Shown one piece after another: positions 8,890 to 17,748 of a stretch of 56,044 bases of DNA (within the stretch, counting starts at the first letter, position 1; every line of letters starts with the position of its first letter). This DNA comes from Petralouisia muris (GTDB lineage: Bacteria > Bacillota > Clostridia > Lachnospirales > Lachnospiraceae), in NCBI RefSeq assembly GCF_004793545.1, contig NZ_SRYA01000034.1, forward strand, positions 1-56,044, in the 5' to 3' direction. The translations under genes were made by a program, and so were the position numbers. The notes under the pieces were generated by a model, which did not search any database, was not told where the DNA came from, and was given only the letters and a program-made list of their open reading frames with translations.

Positions 8890-10782
8890 TTATTCCTCAT
8901 CCCTGGGCGGAGCATTTACTTCCTCCATCCCATCTGTAAAGATTTCTTCTGCAAACTCTTTAAATACCTTGGCCATCTCCGCTACATTCTTCATATAAAG
9001 AATTCCCTTTCTTGCCATTTCTTTTCCTTCTTCCCGGATAGAATCCTTTACCAAAAACTGCTCATTACTTAAAATATACTGGGCATTATTCATGGTGATC
9101 ATCACCAATTGATAGGTACTTTTCTTCCCAATATCCTCCATCTTCCGCTCAATTTTCTTTAATAAATTCAAATATTCCTTTTGATCAATCATTCTCCTCT
9201 TGCATATTTTATCCAATTTTTGATATAGTTTTACTATTTTCTGCGAATTTTCTGATAGTTTCTGGAACTCTCCGCCCAAACCTTTCAGATACTTTACAGC
9301 CCACTCTTTCGCCCCCTCATCCAACATGAACGGCAGCTTTCCGAGACATTCCTGAATATTCACCTCTTTGGTACATTCTTTTTGAATTGCCTCCCGCAAA
9401 GTCATAATCTCTGTATTTTGGATCTTTGCTCCGCCTTCAGTGGCATTAATTACGCGGAAATTCTTTCTATGATTCTGGCATCCTTCTATGTACATATTGT
9501 ACCAATCAATAAACACCTTAAAATCATTTCTTGTTGGAACTTTTTCCTCATAATTTCCCTCCACCATCCTAAAACGACTGGTGTTAACCTGCTCCATAAC
9601 TTCATGAAAAGTTCCGTCCGCATGGGATTTATTGTCTGTATAAGCCAAATCCTGCCCTACTAGAATAACTGTATCAATTCCAATTTTATATAATAACGAA
9701 AATACGCTTGTGGCAACCGACCCGCCGCAGGATACATCCCCTATCTTCTGGCCGCTTTTCAAAAATATTCTTTCTGCAAATTGGTATCCTTCATTAAAGA
9801 AAAATTTCATGCCTTTATGGTACTCCAATATTTCCGGCGCCGCATTTAACGTAGTTAAAAGGGGAATTTCCCTTGATTCTTCTATTTTAACAAGATCCAA
9901 CGGCTTCATTGCGTCAACAATTGCGTACATATCTGGTTTTATCCCCGCCTGCAGCAAAGGCTTCATTGCAGTATCCACCGCAACAATAAACGCTTTCCCT
10001 TTTGCTTTCTTTAATTCCTGAATATTTTTATTGAGGGAAGGCCCCGCTGCCACCAGAATTCCCGGAATATCCCGAGGAATTACATCAGGAAGCTGGGTGG
10101 TTTTATAGCCGTTGCATAAGTATCTCGCATTAAGGAATAAATTTTTTACCATAACAGCTGAAAAAACATTTTTAGTATTGAAATCCATCGTTTCCCTTAA
10201 CGCAATATCACGGCATGTTTTCATAAACCCGACTGTTTCTTCCGGAAATAATTTACCATAATTGGGAAGAACAATATTTTTGGAAAAATTCAGCATCTCA
10301 TAGATCAAAACACTTTGCAAAATTCCTTCCATATGTTTTTGATCCATATCCTTCAATCCGTCCACCCAAAACACAATCAGATGCTTTTTCATCCATGACT
10401 CTAATTCTGCCATTTCCAAAAACTTCAAAAAGATCTGGATAGATGGTTCATATATAATAATTGTAATTCTGTTTTCTGTATGTTCCGCTAACTGTTTTAA
10501 ATAGGACGGGTTTCCGGTTCCTACCATCAAAACCGTTGCATTAGGCTGAAGTTCTCCCAAGGTTTCCACCCAAATCTGAGCTGGTTCCACCGTATTCCGC
10601 TTACCATTTAAATAATAGGCCTTATCCTCCTTCTCTATTTTTAAAATCGTCTCCCCGCTATAAGCTGTTTCCTCTATAATTTTCAATTTTGGTTTCATTG
10701 TTTTTCTAGCTTCTTCAATCATTGTATCCATTCCCGGATAATGTTCTGCCAATACTTTCAGATTCTTTTCATAGACTGTCAT
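8890..10782 (-). CDS. Motility accessory factor (Maf/DUF115) flagellin glycosyltransferase
   Basis: A 630-residue DUF115/MptE-like protein, the family that transfers CMP-activated nonulosonic acids to flagellin before export (Campylobacter PseE/Maf, Geobacillus and Clostridium Maf). Seen: an N-terminal Rossmann-like region (VLMVGTGNPSYLKQL), the central core with ILVAAGPSLNKNI, DMYAIVDAM, LVGQDLAYTDNKSHADG and INATEGGAKI, and a long helical C terminus. I place the start at 10782 (MTVYEK) because AGGAGG is 9 bases upstream; an upstream Met in frame lacks a site. It overlaps the preceding small gene by 14 bases. Its place two genes after flagellin and ahead of the nonulosonate genes supports flagellin as acceptor. 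Confidence 0.88.
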   Translation of the reverse strand: MTVYEKNLKVLAEHYPGMDTMIEEARKTMKPKLKIIEETAYSGETILKIEKEDKAYYLNGKRNTVEPAQIWVETLGELQPNATVLMVGTGNPSYLKQLAEHTENRITIIIYEPSIQIFLKFLEMAELESWMKKHLIVFWVDGLKDMDQKHMEGILQSVLIYEMLNFSKNIVLPNYGKLFPEETVGFMKTCRDIALRETMDFNTKNVFSAVMVKNLFLNARYLCNGYKTTQLPDVIPRDIPGILVAAGPSLNKNIQELKKAKGKAFIVAVDTAMKPLLQAGIKPDMYAIVDAMKPLDLVKIEESREIPLLTTLNAAPEILEYHKGMKFFFNEGYQFAERIFLKSGQKIGDVSCGGSVATSVFSLLYKIGIDTVILVGQDLAYTDNKSHADGTFHEVMEQVNTSRFRMVEGNYEEKVPTRNDFKVFIDWYNMYIEGCQNHRKNFRVINATEGGAKIQNTEIMTLREAIQKECTKEVNIQECLGKLPFMLDEGAKEWAVKYLKGLGGEFQKLSENSQKIVKLYQKLDKICKRRMIDQKEYLNLLKKIERKMEDIGKKSTYQLVMITMNNAQYILSNEQFLVKDSIREEGKEMARKGILYMKNVAEMAKVFKEFAEEIFTDGMEEVNAPPRDEE

Positions 10783-11107
10783 CCGTTCCTTCCTCCTGCT
10801 CTTCTTCAACAAATAATTGAAGATACTCCATCAAACCGTAAGCTACCGCATCATGAAGCAATACTATATCTTCCTGTTTCATCGCCTGTAAAATATCATC
10901 TAAAATTACAATAACATTCTGGCACATTCCCTGGTATAGTCCTTCTTCTATCCCAAATCTATTTCCATCCAGAAACCATAACACAAATTCCTGTATTTCT
11001 GGTATTATTTTCTTTACTTGTTCTACGTTGTTCTGCATACGATAAATCAAATATAAAGCAGAGATATCTCTTAATTTTTGGTATAAATTTTGTATTCTCT
11101 CTTCCAT
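10769..11107 (-). CDS. Small helical protein between flagellin and Maf, function unknown
   Basis: A 112-residue, mostly helical acidic protein starting MEERIQNLYQKLRDISALY. I chose ATG 11107 (GGAG 6 bases upstream) because codons before it run through the terminator hairpin of flagellin. No domain is recognised. Size, helicity and position directly after flagellin suggest a chaperone or regulator of flagellin or of Maf, somewhat like FliS, but this is inference from context only. The stop overlaps the Maf start, implying coupled translation. Confidence 0.6.
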   Translation of the reverse strand: MEERIQNLYQKLRDISALYLIYRMQNNVEQVKKIIPEIQEFVLWFLDGNRFGIEEGLYQGMCQNVIVILDDILQAMKQEDIVLLHDAVAYGLMEYLQLFVEEEQEEGTDDSL

Positions 11108-11153
11108 GCTTTTCTCCAAGAATTTAATCATTAATTTATATTTTATGAATAAA

Positions 11154-11174
11154 GGAGCTGGCATTGCCAACTCC
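11154..11174 (-). terminator. Hairpin after the flagellin gene
   Basis: On the minus strand GGAGTTGG and CCAGCTCC form an 8-bp stem (one G-U pair) with loop CAATG, followed by TTTATT. It lies 55 bases after the flagellin stop and before the next start. It probably ends most flagellin transcripts while allowing read-through into the glycosylation genes, which would keep flagellin mRNA in excess. Confidence 0.6.
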
Positions 11175-11228
11175 TCTATACTCTTTCATATCATAATTTG
11201 AAATTAGATCGTTTCTAATTACAGCTAA

Positions 11229-12455
11229 TTACTGTAACAAGGATAATACACCCTGAGTAGACTGATTAGCCTGTGCCAACATGGACTGTCCAGCCTGAGC
11301 AAGAATATTGTTCTTGCTGTATTCAACCATTTCAGAAGCCATATCAAGGTCACGGATACGAGACTCTGCTGCCTGTGTATTCTCAGCAACATTATCCAGG
11401 TTTGCAATGGTATGTTCTAATCTGTTCTGAATCGCACCAAGTGCAGATCTCTGAGAAGATACCTTATTAATTGCATTCTGTACAGCAGTAATTGTCGCAT
11501 TTGCAACTGCATAAGAGTCTACCTTGGGCTTATCATAAGTGAAAGAAGCGCCAGAAGCTGCAACTGTAGGTCCGTTTGCAACAACATTTGTCTTGTCAAT
11601 ATAATCTGCAAAGCTGCTAACCATTGCATTGCTCATAGCTACTTTAGCTGCACTGATATCATTCGCCATAGCCCAACTAACTTTTGTGGAATAATTAGAA
11701 GTCAGGTCAACACCATTTGTGCTGAATTCACCGTAATATATATCTGTTCCGCTCATATGCGGTGCATATTGATCTTCGGAAGCAGCATTTATAATTGCTG
11801 TTGAAAATGCCTGAGTTGCCAAAGCCTGATTGCTTGCTGCATCTTTAGAAGCATCCCACTGATAAGTCATTCCTTTATATGTTACAGAAAGTGGTTTGCT
11901 GCCTGTCTGAGTCACACCAGCTTCGAAACCTTTGATTTCTCTCAATCCCAGTGTCTCAGCATTCATATTGTCAATGCTGATCTGAATCTTCTGATTTGCA
12001 TTTGCGCCAACCTGAAGATTTCTGGTTGTAAAAGTTCCATCCAACAGATTCTGCTTATTGAACTGAGTTGTGGTGGAGATTCTGTCTAATTCCTGTGTCA
12101 GCTGATCTAATTCTTCATTGATAGCTTCACGGTCAATGTTTTCATTCGTATCATTAGCACCCTGAACTGCCAGTTCATTCATTCTCTGAAGGATAGAATG
12201 AGCTTCATTTAACGCACCTTCAGCAGTCTGGATTAAGGATACGCCGTCCTGTGCATTGGTAGACGCACGGTTCAAACCGCGAACCTGGCTTCTCATTTTC
12301 TCAGAAATCTTTAAACCTGCCGCATCATCGCCTGCACGGTTAATTCTGTAGCCAGATGATAATTTTTCAGAAGATTTTGCCTGAGCACTTGTTGTAACGC
12401 CTAACTGACGGTTAGAATTGATAGCTGTAATGTTGTGTTGTACGACCATTGCCAT
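11229..12455 (-). CDS. fliC: Flagellin
   Basis: A 408-residue flagellin, the filament subunit. The N-terminal D0/D1 region MAMVVQHNITAINSNRQLG... with SSGYRINRAGDDAAGL, and the C-terminal D1/D0 region ending AQAGQSMLAQANQSTQGVLS, are typical. The central domain (about 170-320) is short, variable and rich in Ser, Thr, Asn and Ala, offering many O-glycosylation sites. Start 12455 has AAGGAGG 8 bases upstream; the in-frame codons before it form a leader hairpin. A sigma-28 promoter lies about 190 bases upstream, and the leader has CsrA-type sites. The gene is flanked by two sugar operons, which makes it the obvious acceptor. Confidence 0.97.
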   Translation of the reverse strand: MAMVVQHNITAINSNRQLGVTTSAQAKSSEKLSSGYRINRAGDDAAGLKISEKMRSQVRGLNRASTNAQDGVSLIQTAEGALNEAHSILQRMNELAVQGANDTNENIDREAINEELDQLTQELDRISTTTQFNKQNLLDGTFTTRNLQVGANANQKIQISIDNMNAETLGLREIKGFEAGVTQTGSKPLSVTYKGMTYQWDASKDAASNQALATQAFSTAIINAASEDQYAPHMSGTDIYYGEFSTNGVDLTSNYSTKVSWAMANDISAAKVAMSNAMVSSFADYIDKTNVVANGPTVAASGASFTYDKPKVDSYAVANATITAVQNAINKVSSQRSALGAIQNRLEHTIANLDNVAENTQAAESRIRDLDMASEMVEYSKNNILAQAGQSMLAQANQSTQGVLSLLQ

Positions 12456-12461
12456 AAGATT

Positions 12462-12496
12462 TTCCTCCTTGAATATACTGCAGCTTCCATGCTGCA
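12462..12496 (-). promoter_or_regulatory. Putative CsrA-binding sites in the flagellin leader (GGA-loop hairpin plus Shine-Dalgarno)
   Basis: On the mRNA strand TGCAGC-ATGGAA-GCTGCA (12496-12479) is a 6-bp hairpin whose loop holds AUGGA, an exact ANGGA CsrA motif. The Shine-Dalgarno AAGGAGGAA (12470-12462) starts nine bases after it and contains a second ANGGA (AAGGA). This mirrors the two-site CsrA layout of the Bacillus subtilis hag leader, where FliW relieves repression. Both csrA and fliW homologues lie in this window. Binding itself is inferred. Confidence 0.6.
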
Positions 12497-12568
12497 AAAA
12501 ATATTAATATAATCACCTCTGCCTTTGCTTTGGTACTTATATTTTGTTAAAACAGTCTTATCATATTC

Positions 12569-12596
12569 TCAGATAGTCCCTAGGTTAACTATCTGA
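12569..12596 (-). repeat. Upstream stem-loop in the flagellin leader
   Basis: Perfect 9-bp inverted repeat TCAGATAGT / ACTATCTGA separated by 10 bases. On the mRNA strand the right side of the loop reads CCTAGGGA, so it contains a further GGA (AGGGA) at the loop-stem border. It may be a third CsrA contact or an mRNA-stabilising 5' stem. Confidence 0.5.
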
Positions 12597-12646
12597 AAAC
12601 CTTTATGCAACTACTTAATATGCTGCACTTTTGACTTACACTATCT

Positions 12647-12673
12647 TTATCGGTTAATTTTCAAAAGACTTTA
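12647..12673 (-). promoter_or_regulatory. Sigma-28 (SigD/FliA) promoter of flagellin
   Basis: On the minus strand TAAA (12673-12670), 16 bases, CCGATAAA (12653 onward). This matches the flagellar sigma consensus TAAA-N15-GCCGATAA at nearly every position. It is placed just after the stop of the reductase gene and gives a leader of about 185 bases. Confidence 0.85.
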
Positions 12674-12715
12674 TAGCCTTTTAAAAATTATTTTAAATTT
12701 ATACTTTGAAATAAT

Positions 12716-13624
12716 TTAGTAACTTTTCCGCCAACAAATCACCCTTTCAATGCCCTCTTTAAAAGATATTTCAGGCTTATATCCTATATCCCGAACAAGA
12801 CTATTGATATCCGCCTGCAAACCTATCGTACATCTATCATCTTCTTTCTTTGCAAATTCACAGTTCCCACCTGGCTGACACACATCTCTTAATTCCATAA
12901 TATATTCTTTCAAGGGCTTTGACTCACCGCTGGCAATGCAATACACCTGGTTCTTATTCACAAGTTCTCCAATCAGATAAAACATCCGTCCAGCATCATC
13001 CTCATATAGATAGTCCCACATCTGTTCTCCGGACGAAAACTTAGCCGTTTCTCCCTTTAAAAATCTGTCCACAGCATAACTGATCATAGTTTCTTCTCTG
13101 TCATAGCAGCCGTACACACTGAAAATCCTCGTCCAGATATGTATCAAACCAGATTGCTCACATAACTTACTGCTCATTATTCCTGCACTATATTTCGCCA
13201 TTCCATAAGCGGTCAGCGGATTCACAGGCGTATCCGGTGTAATAACAGCATTAACTCTGCCATATTCGGCTTGCGAACCAGCCCCGATGAACTTTCGGCA
13301 CCCAAGTCTTTTCGCCAAATTTACTGCATCTAAAGTATATTTAATATTAGGCTCCTGCAGTATAGGATTATTTCTTTCCTCTTTCGAGGTATGTCCCCAG
13401 CCCATGTGATAAAACACATCATATGTATCAGAAACATCATTAATAGCATCCAGACTGCTTAAATCACATTCATAAACTTTCAATAGCTTTGATTCAGGCA
13501 GACGGTCTATATGTGGAGAATGTTCTCTAACAATTGCCAGTACCTCCGTTTCTCTCTTTATGGATTCCCGTATCAGTGCAGCGCCTATCATACTGGTGGC
13601 GCCAGTTACAATAATTTTTCTCAT
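12716..13624 (-). CDS. NAD-dependent epimerase/dehydratase family reductase (candidate terminal ketoreductase of the CDP-sugar)
   Basis: A 302-residue extended short-chain dehydrogenase. The cofactor motif TGATSMIG is at residues 7-14, and the catalytic YGMAK (Tyr and Lys three apart) is near residue 140, with Ser in AGSQAEYG. It ends the CDP-sugar operon, 37 bases after the ThDP enzyme. In Yersinia the corresponding step is YerF, which reduces the acetyl side chain of the CDP-4-aceto sugar; abequose and paratose synthases are the other plausible relatives. The family assignment is solid, but the substrate is inferred from neighbours. Confidence 0.75.
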   Translation of the reverse strand: MRKIIVTGATSMIGAALIRESIKRETEVLAIVREHSPHIDRLPESKLLKVYECDLSSLDAINDVSDTYDVFYHMGWGHTSKEERNNPILQEPNIKYTLDAVNLAKRLGCRKFIGAGSQAEYGRVNAVITPDTPVNPLTAYGMAKYSAGIMSSKLCEQSGLIHIWTRIFSVYGCYDREETMISYAVDRFLKGETAKFSSGEQMWDYLYEDDAGRMFYLIGELVNKNQVYCIASGESKPLKEYIMELRDVCQPGGNCEFAKKEDDRCTIGLQADINSLVRDIGYKPEISFKEGIERVICWRKSY

Positions 13625-13661
13625 CGCTATCCATTTCCTTAATAAATTTCTGTAATATGTT

Positions 13662-15461
13662 CTATGATTCTTCTACAGGTTTTACGATCATATGCTCTCT
13701 AAATTCATCCCTCGGTAAAAATGGATACATATCTTCAATAGGTGCAGACACCAATCTGCCATCTTCTAATTTCTTTGAACTCACTGATGGTATGACTTCC
13801 TGGTCACGTACTATTTTCACTTCACATAGTACCGGTCCTGTTTTAGACATAATATCCGGCATTTTTTTCTCTATATCCTGAATCGTATCAATCCTGAAAT
13901 ATTCTATCCCATATGCAACAGCTATCTTCTCTATATCCGGAAATGACACGCCTGATGCACTGTCTGTACCTATAAATCTCCCCTCAAAAAATTTGTTTTG
14001 TGTTGCACGGATAGATAAATACCCGTCATTATTCCATACAAACAACTTCACTGGTAATTTATGATGCACTAACGTCTGAAGTTCCTGTATATTCATCTGA
14101 AAGCTTCCATCGCCTGTAATTCCCAACACCTCCTGGCCCTTTCTTGCAATACAAACTCCGATTGCTGCCGGCAATGTAAAGCCCATCTCTGCCTGGGCGC
14201 CGCTGGCAATATACCTTTGCCTTTTATCATACGTTTTGATTCCCTGGGCAGGAACATAGGCCACAGAACCTGCATCTGCCACTAATACGGAATCAGCTTT
14301 GAAATATTTTGACAATTCCTCAACAAATAAATACATATTAATTCCCTGAGAATCATCTCTATAATATTCCTCTAAACAAACCGGATACGAATTCTTCCAT
14401 TCCAGGCATTTTTTCGCCCATTGGCCATAATCACATTCCTTACACTCTGACAGCAGTTTTTGCAATGCATCTTTCGCATCTGCCTGGATAATCTGCTCAA
14501 CATGGACTGTATTTTTCAAATGCTCATATTTATCAATATCAATCGCAATTACTTTTGCCTCTCTCGCAAAATATTCATACTCCTGCCCTGTACTGCTTAC
14601 GCTCAGCCTGCTGCCAACCGCAATCACCAAGTCAGCATTCTGCAGTGCAAAATTAGCAGCCCGCGTCCCCTTATTTCCTATTCTTCCGATATTTAACTCA
14701 TCCATTGTAGGCATTACATCCGTACCAAGCCTGGAACATACAACAGGGATTTGATGTTTATGCACAAATTCTGAGAATTCTTCTACTGCACCTGCCAGCC
14801 GTATCCCATGGCCTGCAATGATAACCGGACGTTTGACATTTTTCAGATCATGTACAAGCCCCTCCACTTCTTTTGGATGGATTTTTTCCTTCAATGGCTT
14901 TAATTCTTCCGGTTCAAAATGGCGCAAGTCTGTTTCCTCTATTTCCGCTGACTGAATATCCATAGGTATGTCCAGCCATACCGGGCCGGGTCTTCCATTT
15001 CCCGCCAAAAATAACGCCTTTTCCAAATGATATAATATATCTTCTGCATGTTCAACCATTACCGCATACTTTGTAATTGAGCTGACAATCGATATGATAT
15101 CTGCTTCCTGGACGCCAACCTGACGGATTGGAAGATTGATATACCCCAGTGTTTCCCTGCGCTTACACTGTCCGGAAATAAACACACACGGAACATTATC
15201 CTGCCATGCGTTCAATACCCCTGTAATCGCATTGGTACCGCCGCAGCCTGTTGTTACATATGCACAGCCAATCCCTTTATACTTTGCATATGCCGCAGCA
15301 GCCATTGCCACAGCCTGCTCATGATGGCAGCATATTTTATTTAATTTCTGATTACATGCAAGACCATCTGTAAGAAACATAACCCCGCCGCCGGAAATCA
15401 TAAAAACATCCTCTATCCCACTGTTGTAAATATAATCTGCCACTAAATCACATACTCGCAT
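13662..15461 (-). CDS. Thiamine-diphosphate-dependent acetolactate synthase-like enzyme, candidate YerE-type sugar acyltransferase
   Basis: A 599-residue ThDP enzyme with the three acetolactate-synthase-type domains. The catalytic glutamate is Glu48 in HHEQAVAMAAAAYA, and the ThDP/Mg motif runs from GDGSFQMN (residue 450) to NNDGY (about 481). Being embedded in a CDP-glucose 4,6-dehydratase / 3-dehydrase operon, it is unlikely to be a branched-chain amino-acid enzyme and best fits YerE, which decarboxylates pyruvate and adds the acetyl unit to C4 of CDP-3,6-dideoxy-4-keto-glucose (yersiniose A pathway). AGGAGG is 5 bases before ATG. The neighbouring aldolase and aldehyde dehydrogenase raise the possibility of a donor other than pyruvate. 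Confidence 0.8.
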   Translation of the reverse strand: MRVCDLVADYIYNSGIEDVFMISGGGVMFLTDGLACNQKLNKICCHHEQAVAMAAAAYAKYKGIGCAYVTTGCGGTNAITGVLNAWQDNVPCVFISGQCKRRETLGYINLPIRQVGVQEADIISIVSSITKYAVMVEHAEDILYHLEKALFLAGNGRPGPVWLDIPMDIQSAEIEETDLRHFEPEELKPLKEKIHPKEVEGLVHDLKNVKRPVIIAGHGIRLAGAVEEFSEFVHKHQIPVVCSRLGTDVMPTMDELNIGRIGNKGTRAANFALQNADLVIAVGSRLSVSSTGQEYEYFAREAKVIAIDIDKYEHLKNTVHVEQIIQADAKDALQKLLSECKECDYGQWAKKCLEWKNSYPVCLEEYYRDDSQGINMYLFVEELSKYFKADSVLVADAGSVAYVPAQGIKTYDKRQRYIASGAQAEMGFTLPAAIGVCIARKGQEVLGITGDGSFQMNIQELQTLVHHKLPVKLFVWNNDGYLSIRATQNKFFEGRFIGTDSASGVSFPDIEKIAVAYGIEYFRIDTIQDIEKKMPDIMSKTGPVLCEVKIVRDQEVIPSVSSKKLEDGRLVSAPIEDMYPFLPRDEFREHMIVKPVEES

Positions 15462-15491
15462 TTTTACCTCCTGATAAAAACCTATCTACCT

Positions 15492-16841
15492 TCAAATTTG
15501 TTCTTTTACTGCTTCAACAATCACCTGTGACATATCATCTATCATTTCATCTGTCATTCCCGGATAAACGCCAACCCAAAAAGCATCCTTCATAATCCGA
15601 TCCGTATTCTCCAGTTTGCCAACCACACGATATCCTCTTTTCTCCTTCCGCATCTGGTCAAAGCATGGATGTTTGATCAAATTCCCGGCAAACAACATAC
15701 GGGTTTGTATGCCTTTCGCCTCAAGGCAGGAAACCATTTTGTTCCGGTCAATTCCCTCCCTGCAGGTAATCAAAAAACCAAACCAACTGGGAACAGAATT
15801 TGCACATGCCTCTGGGAGAATCAGCCATTCCTTCAACTCTGCAAGATTTGATTTCAGCCGCTCAAAATTTCGCATTCGCTTTTTCACAAATTCCGGAAAT
15901 TTCTTAAGCTGAGCACATCCTATCGCCGCCTGCATATCTGTAGCTTTTAAATTATATCCAAAATGGGAATATACATATTTATGATCATATCCCATGGGAA
16001 GTTCCCCATACTGTCTGTCAAACCTGTGGCCGCATAGATTGTCTTTCCCGGAAGGGCATGTGCAGTCCCGTCCCCAATCACGGAAGGAACGAATACATTT
16101 ATGCAGCAGTGGGTTATTTGTATAAACTGCCCCGCCTTCTCCCATTGTCATATGATGGGGCGGATAAAAGGACGAAGTTCCAATATCGCCGATTGTGCCT
16201 GTAAACTTTTCCTCGCCATCTATAACATATTTACTGCCCAATGCATCACAGTTATCTTCAATCAGCCATAAATTATGTTTTTCACAAAAGGATTTCACTG
16301 CATACAGATCAAAGGGATTTCCCAGCGTATGCGATGCCATCACAACTTTTGTCCTGTCCGACAGCGCTTCTTCTAACTGGGTAATATCCAGATTATATTG
16401 AGGAATTGTAACATCAATAAATACCGGCGTCACGCCATACTGTATTGCAGGCGTAACTGTGGTTGGAAAGCCTGCTGCAACGGTAATCATTTCATCTCCA
16501 GGACGTATCTGACGCTCCTCCAGCAACGGCGATGTCAGGGCCATAAAAGCATTTAAATTTGCAGATGAACCGGAATTAACCATAGAACAATATCCAACTC
16601 CCAAATACTCTGCCAGAGAGCCTTCAAATTCATCCGTATATTTTCCTGACGTCAGCCAAAATTCCAGTGCCGAATCCACTAAACTGCACATTTCCTCCTG
16701 ATCGTACACCCGCGAAGCGTATGGAATCCTATCCCCTGTCTTATATTCTTTCTGATTATGATATGTCATACAGTATTCCGCAACAATACCTAAAATCTCT
16801 TTTCTTGCTTCCTGTTCTGTCATGCTATTAAATTTTAACAT
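15492..16841 (-). CDS. rfbH: CDP-6-deoxy-4-hexulose 3-dehydrase (E1, RfbH/DdhC)
   Basis: A 449-residue PMP- and [2Fe-2S]-dependent enzyme that removes the C3 hydroxyl of CDP-4-keto-6-deoxyglucose. Two hallmarks are visible. First, the usual Schiff-base lysine is replaced by histidine in SFYPPHHMTMGEGG (His229/230). Second, the cluster ligands C198, C260, C262 and C270 follow the C-X1-C-X7-C pattern. E1 normally needs a flavin/iron-sulfur reductase (E3, RfbI/DdhD), and none is encoded in this window, so electrons must come from elsewhere. It follows the cytidylyltransferase gene after 85 bases. Confidence 0.92.
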   Translation of the reverse strand: MLKFNSMTEQEARKEILGIVAEYCMTYHNQKEYKTGDRIPYASRVYDQEEMCSLVDSALEFWLTSGKYTDEFEGSLAEYLGVGYCSMVNSGSSANLNAFMALTSPLLEERQIRPGDEMITVAAGFPTTVTPAIQYGVTPVFIDVTIPQYNLDITQLEEALSDRTKVVMASHTLGNPFDLYAVKSFCEKHNLWLIEDNCDALGSKYVIDGEEKFTGTIGDIGTSSFYPPHHMTMGEGGAVYTNNPLLHKCIRSFRDWGRDCTCPSGKDNLCGHRFDRQYGELPMGYDHKYVYSHFGYNLKATDMQAAIGCAQLKKFPEFVKKRMRNFERLKSNLAELKEWLILPEACANSVPSWFGFLITCREGIDRNKMVSCLEAKGIQTRMLFAGNLIKHPCFDQMRKEKRGYRVVGKLENTDRIMKDAFWVGVYPGMTDEMIDDMSQVIVEAVKEQI

Positions 16842-16926
16842 TTACACTTTCCTCAATCTTTCTATTCATCTCAGAACATCCGTTCCCTACTGCCATACCA
16901 TTCCGTTTTAGCCTGTGCATCTTCCT

Positions 16927-17709
16927 TTAATCTTTCCAGACTTTCCAGGGAGCCTGTCCCGTTTCCCAAAGTTTTTCCAACATGTCCTTTTCCCTTTTAT
17001 GATCCATACATTGCCAAAAACCTTTATGGGTATAAGACATCAACTGCCCTTCCGATACCAGACGTTCAAATGGTTCTTTCTCAAAGACAGTCTGATCTCC
17101 ATCCAGATATCCGAATATTTCCGGATCAAACACCATATATCCTGCATTAATCAATACTCCGTCATTTTTATTCTTTTCACGAAAAGAACGGACTGCATTA
17201 TCGCCGCCGATATCCATAATTCCTTTTTGCTGTTCTACCATTACCGCTGTCAATGTTGCAATTTTTCCATGTGACCTATGAAATTCCAACAGTTTTTGTA
17301 TATTAACATCACAGACGCCATCTCCATAAGTCAGCATAAATGGCTCATTCTCAATATAGGGCTGTATCCTTTTAATCCTGCCGCCAGTCATTGTATTTAA
17401 CCCAGTATCCACCACTGTAACCTTCCAGGGTTCACAAAAATGATTATGGATTAAGACGTCACGCTTTCCTTTTGAAAAATCAAATGTCACATCGCTGTTA
17501 TGTAAAAAATAATCCGAAAACCAGTCCTTCACCATATGCTGCTTATATCCTGCGCAAATCACAAAATCATGGAAACCATAATGAGAATATCCTTTCATTA
17601 TATGCCATAGAATCGGTTTTCCTCCAATCTCAATCATCGGCTTTGGCTTCCATTGGCTTTCTTCACTGATTCGTGTGCCATATCCGCCGGCTAAAATAAC
17701 AACTTTCAT
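16927..17709 (-). CDS. rfbF: Glucose-1-phosphate cytidylyltransferase
   Basis: A 260-residue nucleotidyltransferase that makes CDP-glucose from CTP and glucose-1-phosphate, the entry step of CDP-deoxysugar pathways. The N-terminal motif LAGGYGTRISEESQWKPKPM is diagnostic of RfbF rather than dTDP-glucose enzymes. Further signatures are GGKPILWHIMKGYSHYG and LTYGDGVCDV (metal-binding Asp). AAGGAG lies 8 bases before ATG. It is directly followed by RfbH and preceded by the dehydratase. Confidence 0.95.
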   Translation of the reverse strand: MKVVILAGGYGTRISEESQWKPKPMIEIGGKPILWHIMKGYSHYGFHDFVICAGYKQHMVKDWFSDYFLHNSDVTFDFSKGKRDVLIHNHFCEPWKVTVVDTGLNTMTGGRIKRIQPYIENEPFMLTYGDGVCDVNIQKLLEFHRSHGKIATLTAVMVEQQKGIMDIGGDNAVRSFREKNKNDGVLINAGYMVFDPEIFGYLDGDQTVFEKEPFERLVSEGQLMSYTHKGFWQCMDHKREKDMLEKLWETGQAPWKVWKD

Positions 17710-17748
17710 GGATTTTTCTCCTTGTAACTCTTCTCTGCATCTCTATTC

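Noticed and set aside
13662-15461. Ordinary acetolactate synthase for branched-chain amino acids
   Set aside because: No small regulatory subunit, ilvC or ilvD is near, and it lies between RfbH and a sugar reductase in one operon.
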